NCBI GenBank assembly: GCA_963737225.1
Contig: CAVTSA010000005.1
Location: 62,001 to 126,000, forward strand
DNA from: CAVTSA01 sp963737225
GTDB taxonomy: Bacteria > Chloroflexota > Dormibacteria > Dormibacterales > Dormibacteraceae
Length of the DNA stretch: 64,000 nucleotides
Reading direction: 5' to 3'
The translations under genes were made by a program, and so were the position numbers. Under the pieces are notes generated by a model. It saw only the letters and a list, made by a program, of their open reading frames with translations, did no database searches and was not told the DNA's origin. Positions within the stretch are counted from its first letter, which is position 1. Each line of letters begins with the position of its first letter. Positions 16,709-25,677 of the stretch are shown here, in pieces.

Positions 16709-19437
16709 ATGGCTGCCATTACCGCTGAACAGGGCTCCTTCCTCGTACTCGAGGGTCGCGCGGGGATGGGCAAGAGCGCCTTACTTGCCGAAATCCGGCA
16801 GAGGGCAGAGGCGGCGGGACTGACGATCTGTTCGGCGCTCGGGAGCGAGTTGGAGCGGGATTTTGCGTTTGGCGTCGTCCGTCAGCTCTCCGAGCCGACG
16901 ATCGCCAGCCTGAGCAAGGACCAGCGCGCCCGCGTCCTGGAAGGCGCTGCCGCCCTTGCGGAGCCGCTGCTGGACATGGGAGGAGCCCAGGCGGCCTCAG
17001 ATCAGTTTGCCGCTCTCCACGGGCTCTACTGGCTCGCGGCGAACCTCTCTGCCCCGACCCCGCTCTTGCTGGTGGTCGACGATGCCCACTGGGCGGATCT
17101 CGCCTCGCTGCGGTGGCTGGCCTACCTTCTCAACCGGCTCGAAGGTCTCCCGATCCTAGTGGCGATCGCGACCAGACCGGCGCAGTCCGGCGTCGAAGGC
17201 GACGTGCTGACAACCATCCTGGCACATCCGCGGGTCCGGATACTCGCGGTCGGATCGCTGGGGGATGGGTCTGTCGCCAACGCTGGTCCGAACCACGCTC
17301 GGCACTGACCCGGACCCCATCTTCACCCTGGCCTGCCTGCGGGCTACAGCCGGCGACCCGCTGGGGCTGAACGAGTTGCTCCGAGAGCTGTGGGCGAACA
17401 GGGTTGAACCGACAAGCGCATCGGCTGCGAATCTCGAGAAGAGAGCTCCAGACGCGATCGCCCGTCGGGTTCAGAGAGACCTGAACTTGCTGGGGGACGA
17501 GGCCAAGCGATTGGCAAGCGCGGTCGCCGTGATTGGAGATGGGACGGAGTTGCGGCTTGCCGCCCGGCTCGCCGACATGGAGCCGGGGCGTGCGGCAGAG
17601 GTGGCCGACGACCTGTTCGGAGCGGACATCCTCGCGTCCGAGCGGCGGCCCCGCTTTGCGCACCCCCTGCTGCGGGCGGCCGTCTACGACCACCTCCCGC
17701 AGGGGACCCGCCAGGAGATGCATCGGCGGGCCGGGGAGATTCTCCGCTCAGTGGGAGCGGATCCGGAGGCGGTGGCAGCCCACCTGCTGCGCTGCGATGC
17801 AGGAATCGATGGGGAGACGATCGAGTGCCTCAGGGCGGCCGCGCCGATAGCGCTGCGCCGAGGAGCGGCCGAAGTCGCCGTCTCGTATCTTCGAAGGGCC
17901 CTCGCCGAGGACGCGGGTGGGGCGCAGCGGACAGCCGTGCTAGCTGAGCTCGGCAGAGCCGAGGTTCTTGCCGGGGACCCCATGGCCACACGCGATCTGG
18001 GAGAGGCGCTGAACGCTACGACTGACCAAGCGGCTCGAGCCACCATCTTGGGCGATCTCGCGCATAGCGTCCTCGCCCAGGGCGACCAGGCCGGCGGCCG
18101 GGACCTCTTAGAACAGGCCGTCGAAGAGTTCCGGCGCTGCGATGAGGAGGCGGCCGAGAGGTTCGAGATCTACTTGATCTCACAGACCTTGCCGTCACTC
18201 GACAGCCACTATCGACGATTGCGAGAGGTGGCACATGGTGGCACACCGACCGCTGAACTCGCGCAAGAGACGCTCGCGTACCTACTCTCGTTCCGCGAGG
18301 GCAGGCGAGACGAGGTGCTGCCCTTGGTCGGACCTAATTTCGGGAAGAATCTGCTCTTCAGGCACAATGAGCGCGACTTCTTGGCTCCCTACGGGTCAAT
18401 CTTGGCGCTTCTTGGCATCGACGAGCTTGATCGAGCGGCGGACCTGTGCGACACCGTGATGGGAGAGGTCTTGCTCACGGCCTCCCCCAAATGGCCGCGA
18501 TCCCCGTACTGGATTTCAAGGCACGTGCCGAGATGCATATGGGTCTCCTCGCCGAGGCCGAGGCTGATGTCTTGGCCGCTCTCGAGTTCAGTCAGCAGTA
18601 CTTTCCCTTCTTCGTGCCAATGGCCGAGACGGACCTCGCCGAAATTCTCTTCGAGCGGGGGCGGCAGGCCGAGGCATCCGAATTAATCGAGGGCGTAAGC
18701 CTGATCGTAGATCCAGGGATACAGGGCTACACCCTAGAGGTCCGCGGGCGCTTTCGCTGGGCCCAGGGTCGGCAACAGCGCGGGGTTGAGGACCTTCGAA
18801 CAGCTGGCAGTGTGTGCGAAGCCTACAGGCTGCGGAACCCACTCAATTACCACTGGCGAGCCTCACTCGCGTCCGCATTGATCCAGGACTGTCCTGAGGA
18901 GGCACGGCAGCTAGCGCAGGAAAACCTCGCAAACGCCCGCCGCTCCTGTATTCCGAGGGCGATCGGCATCGCCCTTCGTACCCTCGCTGGGCAGGATCGC
19001 GGGAATTCCGCCGACTTGCTTCGGGCGTCCGTCACTGCTTTAGAGGGGTGGCCAGCGCCGCTGGACCTGGCCCGATCTCTGGCGGACCTCGGGAGCACCC
19101 TCAGGCGCCGAGGGCATCGCGTTGAGTCACGGGAACCGCTTCGGGAGGCGCTTGAGATCGCTGCGCGCTGCGGGGCAGTGCTCCTCATAGAACGGGTACA
19201 GGCGGAACTGTTGGCGGCTGGAGCCGCGCTCGTCTTCGCGGCGTGGAAGCTCTCACGCCAAGCGAGCTTAGAGTCGCTCGGCTCGCCGCCGAGGGCCGCT
19301 CTAACCGAGACATCGCACAGGCCCTCTTCATCACCACGAAGACGGTTGCGACCCACCTTGGCAGCAGCTACGGGAAGCTCGGTATCACATCGCGCGACCA
19401 GCTCGCCAACGCGTTGGATCTGTCTACGACCACATAG
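16709..19437 (+). pseudogene. Large LuxR-family ATPase regulator (LAL type), three frameshifts
   Basis: LAL regulators combine an N-terminal AAA ATPase, a TPR-like middle and a C-terminal LuxR helix-turn-helix. All parts are visible: Walker A EGRAGMGKSALL, Walker B LLLVVDDAHWAD, a FAHPLLRAAVYDHLP segment, TPR-like helices, and the HTH (LTPSELRVARLAAEGRSNRD followed by IAQALFITTKTVATHL). The frame changes near 17265, 18475 and 19240, each consistent with a one-base indel. The total length (~910 codons) matches an intact relative at 58346-61117. With three lesions it is very probably inactive unless the sequence contains errors. Confidence 0.85.
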
Positions 19438-20231
19438 ATGCGGCATTTCCAGTTCGGCACTGGATGGTCCGCCGAGGTACCATTTGAGATCGGCTGGTTC
19501 GTCGCGCATCCGTTAGAGAGTGTCCTCGTCGTTGGCCTGCCATCGGCGTTGCCGTCAGTTGCGCGGCTGGCGTCTGGCAGGGGCCTTGGGGGATTCGTGG
19601 ATCAAGGGCTAGAAGGGTCTGGCAGGCTTAGTTCGGGGAGATCCAGCGGCCGTCCACGAGTTCAATCAGTCTGGTCGAGGCCCAGGAAGGTCTGACCTGG
19701 GAGCGCTGGCGACGGTAGTCCAGGACGCCGAGCGGCTCGGCTTCGCATCGACGCCCGAGACGGCGCCCAGACCTCTTCGTTACCAAGGAAGTGCTGGAAT
19801 ATCCGAGTGCCCAAACCGGTGATTCGAGTTCATTAGGAGCGGAGTTGCTGGTGATCTACTCATTAGCACCTCTTCCTTGGAGTCGGACGCAGCAGATGTC
19901 GTGACGCCCGGGAGAGGAGCCGCGGAGAGATGTGGTCGGGCCGCTCGCCTCGACTCTGCCGGGGTCGCCCGAGCTCAAGGACGACGATCAACTGGGGTTC
20001 CCATTCGAGGGTTGACCGTTTGCCGTTTCTGCTTGCGAGACAACTGCGCCCACCTGGCGACGATGCACGGTGGCGCCAGGCGTGCACCGAGACAAGCGAC
20101 CCAACGGCTTCACCTCAGCGGACGACGACCAACACCTGCTCGGCGCTTCGAGCGCCGCGCCCATGCGTCCGGGAAACCGCCGAATTGTACTTGTTAACGA
20201 GCCCATGGTCCCCTAGGATTGGGAGTTGAGC
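19438..20231. other. Intergenic stretch, nothing supported
   Basis: No frame carries a recognisable domain. The start (GCGGCATTTCCAGTTCGGC at 19441) resembles 24126-24145 next to the ISL3 element, so both may be copies of one worn repeat. The final bases contain GGGAG, six bases before the ATG at 20232. Confidence 0.4.
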
Positions 20232-22451
20232 ATGCCGATTGGCGAACCTACTTCGCCGGCCGGGTCTACTCGAACGGAACTTGGCAGGACAATGCAGCGG
20301 GCAGGTGATGGGGTGCTCGGGAAGGACCTGAAAACCGCGGATGTCGGCGATCCCGGGCAGCTGCTCTCCTACGGAGACAGCGGAACGCCCGGCAACGTCT
20401 CCGACCCGGTCACGGTCGGGCTCGCCGGGTGGCAAGACTTCCTGTTCCTCTTCGCCGGCCAGAACGCCGCCGGGGAGAACCGGATCTACGCCGTGAACCC
20501 GCAGGGCGAGCTGCTCTCCTACGGAGACAGCGGAACGCCCGGCAACGTCTCCGACCCGGTGATCGTCGGACTCGGCGGATGGCAGGACTTCCTGTTCCTC
20601 TTCGCCGGCGCGAACGCCGCAGGCGAAAACCGGATCTACGCGGTGACCCCGCAGGGCGAGTTGCGGTCCTACGGAGACAGTGGAACGACCGGCAATGTCT
20701 CCGACCCGGTGATCGTCGGACGCGGCGGGTGGCAGGACTTCCTGTTCCTCTTCGCCGGCGCGAACGCCGTCGGCGAAAACCGGATCTACGCCGTGACCCC
20801 GCAGGGCGAGCTGCTGTCCTATGGAGACAGCGGAACCCCCGGCAACGTCTCCGACCCGGTCATCGTCGGGTCCGACGGGTGGCAATTCCCCCAGTTCCTC
20901 TTCGCCGGCCGGAATGACGCCGGCGATAACCAGATCTACGCCGTGACCGACGGGGGCCAGCTGAAGTCATTCCAAGACAATGGAACGCCTGGCAACGTCA
21001 CCGACGCGGTCATCGTCGGACTCGGTGGATGGCAAGGCTTCCAGTCTCTTTTCGCCGGCCCGAACGCCGCCGGCGAGAATCGGATCTACGCGGCGGTCGG
21101 CGTTGGAGTCATGACCAGCTTCGTGGCGGGCCGGCATGGTTGGCACTTCGACAACGATTTCGTCAATCATTTGTTCGGCGGCCTCGTCACAACCTACGGA
21201 CTGTGCGGTGGCATGGCCTATTCGTCTCTCGACTATTACTTCAATGGCATGCCGATCCCGACGCACCGGACGGGAGACTTCGGCGACTCCGCGCTGACCT
21301 GCCCGCCCGACGGCCGACTGCGATCGATGATCTTCAATCGGCTGATCGACACCTACACCGACAACTTCGGCAAATGGTCCTGCATCTATCCCGACCTCGA
21401 CGCGGCGGTTGCCGCCGCGTTTGGCCTGGTGTTGGACGGCGGGCTCCTCGGTGTCATTCTGGGCGGGGTGGACGGCTGGATTTACGGCCAGCTGCACGAG
21501 GCCTTCGCCTGCCCCGGCGGTGGCCCCGCGGGCATGACCAATCAGGAGCTGCCGCACCTCATCAAGGACTTTCTGGACAAGGGACTGCCAGCACCCATCG
21601 GCTTGATCTATGACAGCGACATCAGCCATATCGGGGAGAGCCACCAGGTGGTGGCCTACGGCTACGCCGTTGTTCGCGGCACGACACGGATCTACGTCTA
21701 TGACAACCGCATCCACGACCAGGGATGCATGTTGACCGTCGACCCGCAAAACCCCGGAAAGATCGTGGAAACCCTGGCGAACGGCGGCCCCCTGCCGAAC
21801 GGCAACAGCGGGAACTGGGAAGGCCTTCTGGTGTCGGACGGCTACCAGAGCCAGGTGCCGTCCTACGGCCAGGACATCGGCATCGCGTCGCCGCAAGCGC
21901 TGAACGTGACCCCCCAGCAGGGCAGCTTCGAGCTCACCGACAGCTTCTCGGTGCAGAATTACGGCGAGTTCCAGGCCCACTACCAATCGCTCGGGATCGA
22001 AATTGACGCACCCGACGGCAGCGCGAGTTTCGACAGCTCGTGGGCGGCTCAATCCGACAATCTGCTGGCGCCGGGCCAGACCTTGGCCGTGACGATCAAC
22101 GTCGGCGGATGGGGGAACCAGGTCGGCACGTTCGTCCTCAGCGCCGGCTACAACAGCGTGCCGCTGAACGCCGAAACCTCGAACTGGCTGAAGCCGCTCT
22201 ACCCGCCCACATCGCAGACGGTTGAGCCCGGCGGTACCACTCCAGTTCCTAACGTGGTCTTGCTGACCCCGGAGGAGGCGATCGCCGCTTTCGAGCGGGT
22301 AGGCCTGACTGGCGAAGTAGCTAGGGAGCAAACAGCTGCCGTGGACCTCCCGCAGGTATTTGCGCAAGATCCCACAGCGGCCACCCTCGCACCTCCTTCG
22401 AGTACGGTCAAGCTATCAGTCTGGATTCCGAAAGGCGGCCCACCGCCCTAA
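20232..22451 (+). CDS. Tachylectin-like repeats + cysteine-peptidase-like domain + PASTA domain protein
   Basis: A 739-residue modular protein; ATG 20232 is preceded by GGGAG. Residues ~40-290 are five tandem 50-residue units (GELLSYGDSGTPGNVSDPV, GWQDFLFLFAG, GENRIYAVTPQ), the pattern of tachylectin-2-type beta-propeller lectins. Residues ~295-500 hold a papain-like arrangement: Cys325 in TYGLCGGMAYSSLDYY, His471 in GESHQVVAYGY and Asp491/Asn492 in YVYDNR. A beta-sandwich (~540-660) follows, and the end is a PASTA domain (VPNVVLLTPEEAIAAFERVG), which binds peptidoglycan or muropeptides. No classical signal peptide is seen at the N-terminus. The parts suggest a wall-directed lectin-hydrolase; peptidase activity is inferred from residue order only. 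Confidence 0.8.
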   Translation: MPIGEPTSPAGSTRTELGRTMQRAGDGVLGKDLKTADVGDPGQLLSYGDSGTPGNVSDPVTVGLAGWQDFLFLFAGQNAAGENRIYAVNPQGELLSYGDSGTPGNVSDPVIVGLGGWQDFLFLFAGANAAGENRIYAVTPQGELRSYGDSGTTGNVSDPVIVGRGGWQDFLFLFAGANAVGENRIYAVTPQGELLSYGDSGTPGNVSDPVIVGSDGWQFPQFLFAGRNDAGDNQIYAVTDGGQLKSFQDNGTPGNVTDAVIVGLGGWQGFQSLFAGPNAAGENRIYAAVGVGVMTSFVAGRHGWHFDNDFVNHLFGGLVTTYGLCGGMAYSSLDYYFNGMPIPTHRTGDFGDSALTCPPDGRLRSMIFNRLIDTYTDNFGKWSCIYPDLDAAVAAAFGLVLDGGLLGVILGGVDGWIYGQLHEAFACPGGGPAGMTNQELPHLIKDFLDKGLPAPIGLIYDSDISHIGESHQVVAYGYAVVRGTTRIYVYDNRIHDQGCMLTVDPQNPGKIVETLANGGPLPNGNSGNWEGLLVSDGYQSQVPSYGQDIGIASPQALNVTPQQGSFELTDSFSVQNYGEFQAHYQSLGIEIDAPDGSASFDSSWAAQSDNLLAPGQTLAVTINVGGWGNQVGTFVLSAGYNSVPLNAETSNWLKPLYPPTSQTVEPGGTTPVPNVVLLTPEEAIAAFERVGLTGEVAREQTAAVDLPQVFAQDPTAATLAPPSSTVKLSVWIPKGGPPP
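20344..21100 (+). repeat. Five tandem 150-base repeats inside the lectin gene
   Basis: The word ACGGAGACAG recurs at 20521 and 20671, and ATGGAGACAG at 20821, giving an exact period of 150 bases (50 codons). The first four units are nearly identical in DNA and the fifth has diverged (CAAGACAATGG). Such similarity allows copy-number change by slippage or unequal recombination. Confidence 0.9.
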
Positions 22452-22522
22452 GCTCAATGAGCGAGCCGCGCACCGCACACGTCAATTGAACTCAGATGAC
22501 TAACGTTATGACTCGTTTTTTG

Positions 22523-22689
22523 ATGAGTAGGGTTTCTTGCTGGATCAACGCCGTTCACGGGTCGGTCGAAGCCGGTGATCTCCTCGCCACCTCGCCGAGG
22601 CCGGGGCACGCATGAAGGCCATGGCCCCGGGCCGAGCCTCTGGGCGGTCGGGGTAATTCGCTGGCGGACGTCCGGGCGGGGAACAAACC
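22523..22689 (+). pseudogene. Decayed copy of the fibre C-terminal domain
   Basis: The translation MSRVSCWINAVHGSVEAGDL, LATSPRPGHA, then a frameshift and a piece reading NSLADVRAGN, matches the C-terminal domain of the protein at 7981-8952 (RVFCWIDADYAPVEVGDLLT, TSPTPGHA, KALADVPQG). The rest of the gene is missing. The ISL3 element begins immediately after, so insertion or associated deletion may have removed what followed. Confidence 0.7.
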
Positions 22690-24113
22690 GGCTCTTCGGA
22701 ATCTGACGGGGAGGCCGGTCTCACCGGACCACGATCGAGCCAAGCACGCGCCAGTTCGGCTTGCCGGCGTAGAGCAGGGCGCGGATGCGGTAGTTGTGGA
22801 AGTTGCGGAACCCGAACCCGATCCTTTTGATGCGCTTGATCAGGTTGTTGAGGGCCTCGGTCGGGCCGTTGCTCATCCTGGCGAGGTGGTAGTTGCAGAT
22901 CTTCTCGAACCACTCGCCGATGGTCGCGCCCAGCCTCCGCACCTCGGTCGACATCTCGCGCCGGCAACAGTGGTCCTGGAGGTCGGCCAGCATCGTGCGT
23001 GCCTCCTCGAGCCGGGTACAGCGATAGAACTCACGAGCCGTTCCTTGACCCGGTAGGCGCATGCAACCTCGGCGTTGGGGTCTCCGAGTCGAAGCAGGGA
23101 GGCGAGCCTGGTGGCCGCTTTCTGGCTGAGGTGCTCCTCGCCCATGAGCAGCACGCGGCGGGCTCGGTAGAGCGGGTCACCCCGCCGGCCGCGATGGCCG
23201 AACTGTTCGGCCTGGACGCGGCGGCGGACCTGGTCGAGGCAGCGGTTGGCGAGGGCGATGAGGTGGAAGGGGTCGACGACCTGAGTGGCGGTGGGGAGGG
23301 CGGCCGAGTAGACGGCGGCGTAGGCGCTCGACATGTCGAGGGTGCCGAAGCGGATCCGCTGGCGCCAACTGAGCGGCTGGTTCACGATGAAGCGGGTGAC
23401 GGCGGCGTACTCGCGGGAGGGCAGGATATCGATGATCTGGTGGTGCTCGACGTCGCACACGGTGGTCGCGTAGTCACGCTGTCGGTGGCCCGCGAGATGC
23501 ACGAACGAGGTCTCGTCCAGGCCTATGGCGCTGGTGTGGTTGAGCCGTCGGCGGTCCGCCTGCAACAGCGCACTCCCGTAGGTGGTGACGGCCTCGTTCA
23601 CCGTGTGCCAGTCACAGCCCAGCTCAAAGGCCACCTCGGAGACGGTCCTTCCCCCTCCGACCAGGACCGTCGCCCACTTCGCCGTCCGCGTCGTGAGCCG
23701 GCAGTTCTTGGCCGCGATGCGGTGGTCGGAGAGCACGAAGCTCCCCTTCGAACACCGCTCGTCGGGGCAGTGCATGCGGTGCTTGCGCCAGGCCAGGTGC
23801 ATCGGCGTGCCGTAGACGGGAAGGTCGACATAGCGGACCACCGGACGCTCCTTCACCCGTGCCGCGCCACCGCAGGCAGGGCATCGCACCTCGGTCAGGG
23901 CTTGTTCGACCATGAGCTCCACCTCGCCGCCACGGCGCTCGAGATGGAGGACGCGAACATCCTTCAGGCCGACCATGGCCTTGAGGATCTCGGTAGCGTC
24001 GCTGATGACGAAGGTGCTTCTGGTTTGTAGTCTCACAACCTCAAGCTTGAGGTGCCTTCGTCGCTAACTTCCTCGAGGTAGGTGCCTCGGACCCCGCTAC
24101 ATTCCGAAGAGCC
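22690..24113 (-). mobile_element. ISL3-family insertion sequence
   Basis: The terminal inverted repeats GGCTCTTCGGAAT are visible at 22690 and, reversed, at 24113. The flanking eight bases are AACAAACC on the left and AAAAAACC on the right, a near-perfect 8-bp target duplication as expected for ISL3. The element is 1424 bases and carries one transposase on the minus strand. Confidence 0.88.
22721..24036 (-). pseudogene. ISL3-family transposase, frameshifted
   Basis: The N-terminal zinc-binding part is present (VRCPACGGAARVKERP, HCPDERCSKG), followed by the helix-turn-helix (TVSEVAFELGCDWHTVNEAV) and the DDE_Tnp_ISL3 core: IGLDETSFVHLAGHRQRDYA, then DMSSAYAAVYSAALPTATQV and DPFHLIALANRCLDQVRR. 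Near 23030 the frame shifts by one base, and the normal ending (MSNGPTEALNNLIKRIKRIG, FGFRNFHNYRIRALLY) continues in another frame to 22721. The product would lack its final catalytic Glu region (PTEALNN) unless frameshifted. Confidence 0.88.
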
Positions 24114-24448
24114 AAAAAACCCCGATACGGCATTTCCAGTTCGGCGCCTGGGGGTCCATGGCGGTTCCGGCGGTACTGCCGCGTGATGGTTGCGGGTGCT
24201 GGGAGTCCATGGCGGTCCACCGCCGCCCACCCAGGTTGGCGTCATGGTTGGCGTCAGGGCCGCACGGTCCCGAAAATGATGGCGCGGTTTCGGGCCAGGT
24301 CGCGTGGTGTCGCATACCGCTCTTCTGATCTCGGGGCACCGGTTCAAGGTGTCGCGCGGGGGTGTAGCAGGGTTCGCCGTGCCTGTGCGGTTGTGACCAA
24401 CCCGCGTGCCCCCCCCTCCCCTGCGGCCGCCCGCTCGTTAGGACATAT
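24114..24448. other. Intergenic stretch with repeated sequence
   Basis: It contains the second copy (24266-24415) of the ~160-base repeat found at 11468-11625, and a tandem pair GTTGGCGTCATGGTTGGCGTC at 24236-24256. No gene is supported. Confidence 0.4.
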
Positions 24449-24697
24449 TCAATCTTTCAGCGTGCCGTCCGCTTTCCAGGTCTCGGGGATCTCCTCGAGC
24501 TTATTCATGTCCTTGGCTCGACCGCGGATGTAGCGTCGGATCGCTTCCGGAGACTTGTCCCCTCGGCCGACGGCACGGATCGCATGCCGCAAATCTTCGT
24601 CGTCATCGATGGGATAGCTGGGATCGCCGTCGGCATTGTGCATGGCGTGGCCTTCATCCAGGAGCTGACGCAGCTGTTCGGCGGAATACTTCGCCAT
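24449..24697 (-). CDS. Small acidic/basic protein, DUF6582-like
   Basis: An 82-residue protein from ATG 24697 (an alternative ATG at 24727 adds ten hydrophobic residues). The sequence SAEQLRQLLDEGHAMHNADG, PSYPIDDDEDLRHAIRAVGR, SPEAIRRYIRGRAKDMNKLE resembles a small family annotated DUF6582 that is common in actinobacteria and their phages. There is no clear ribosome site. It lies at the left edge of the tRNA-Asn module region and may have come in with mobile DNA. Its function is unknown. Confidence 0.6.
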   Translation of the reverse strand: MAKYSAEQLRQLLDEGHAMHNADGDPSYPIDDDEDLRHAIRAVGRGDKSPEAIRRYIRGRAKDMNKLEEIPETWKADGTLKD

Positions 24698-24812
24698 TGT
24701 GATAATGATGCTAGCACATTTAGCCATACTGAATGGCCGTATCTAGTTGGTGCCCCATCGTGGCAGACGGTATCCGTGGCGGACGTGAGTAGGACACATT
24801 CGAACTGTCCAC

Positions 24813-24849
24813 GGGGCCGGACCGGGACCGTGAACCCTGCGGTTAACAG
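24813..24849 (-). tRNA. Degenerate 3' fragment of tRNA-Asn (GTT), boundary 1
   Basis: On the minus strand CTGTTAACCGCAGGGTTCAC matches the anticodon loop and following stem of the four better copies to the right. The acceptor end (GGTCCCGGTCCGGCC) has decayed and lacks a good CCA. The bases that follow at higher coordinates align closely with those after the fragment at 47.4 kb, which confirms the relationship. Confidence 0.6.
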
Positions 24850-25415
24850 CTCCCGGCACGCCATCTTTGCCCCGCGGTGCGAATTCCAATCCGCGCCGTC
24901 AGAGGGCCTACCACGCCGTGCGGGGCCGTCCGCGCTGCTGTCAGCGATGCTGTCAAACTGACACCCCTCAACACCATCCCCTCCCCGTTCCCGGCGGCGG
25001 GGGCGTCCAACGGCCCCCACCCAGCGGCTGATGCGGGGAGTGCTGCTGCCGTAGTCGCTCACGCTCGCCGAGCTCCAATGCACCGACGCGGGCGTCGAAA
25101 TGGGGTTTCCGCGCGCCTCGAGCTTGTCGATCTCGGCCTGCTTCCGAGCGAGCTACTCCTTCACCGCCTCAGGCTCGGATGCGGTCGCTGCTCGCGGAAC
25201 TCAGAGGCGACGCCAGTACCGACGAGGTTCACGGCTGCAAGAAGGCGGTCGACCCCGCGGCCAAGACCGCATCGGCGGGTTCCTTGATGGATCTCATCGC
25301 CGAGGGTGGTGTCGGTCGGCTTCGAGCCCATTCGCGGACCTGGATGCCGTGCTCTCGCCCTGACGTCGTCCGCAAGGCCCTCTCCATAGGCGACCGGCTT
25401 CCTGGCCGGGATGCA
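24850..25415. repeat. Long direct repeat B, left copy (partner at 47434-47860)
   Basis: Both copies start directly beside a tRNA-Asn fragment. Both contain a doubled GCTGTCA word (here at 24937 and 24949), a CCCCTCCCC block and a stretch alike over ~120 bases (ATGGATCTCATCGCCGAGGG; GTGGATGCCGTGCTCTCGCC versus CTGGATGCCGTGCTCTCGCC). No intact gene is readable. This is likely the inner end of one type of integrated element. Confidence 0.6.
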
Positions 25416-25677
25416 CGCCATTACGAACGATTGCGGAATCCGGTTCAAGGCGGTCATGGAATCCGGGCGAAAGCGGTCACCCAATCCGGGGCAATCCGGT
25501 CACGTCGGAAGGGCTGCAATAGACACCTCCTGAGCGCCGCCAGCGGCGCGTAGACCCGGCGTATTGCCGGACGTTGGCGGGCATGCCCCCAGAGCAGGGG
25601 TGGACACGCGGTCTCCTTACTGGAAGTTGCCAGACACCCAGCAGGGAGGGTTCCGCGTGCCCAGGAGGAGATTGTCC

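Noticed and set aside
20344..21100. Regular 150-base repeats that could suggest a CRISPR-like or satellite array
   Set aside because: The period is 50 codons, all units stay in one reading frame and encode tachylectin-like blades; there are no unique spacers.
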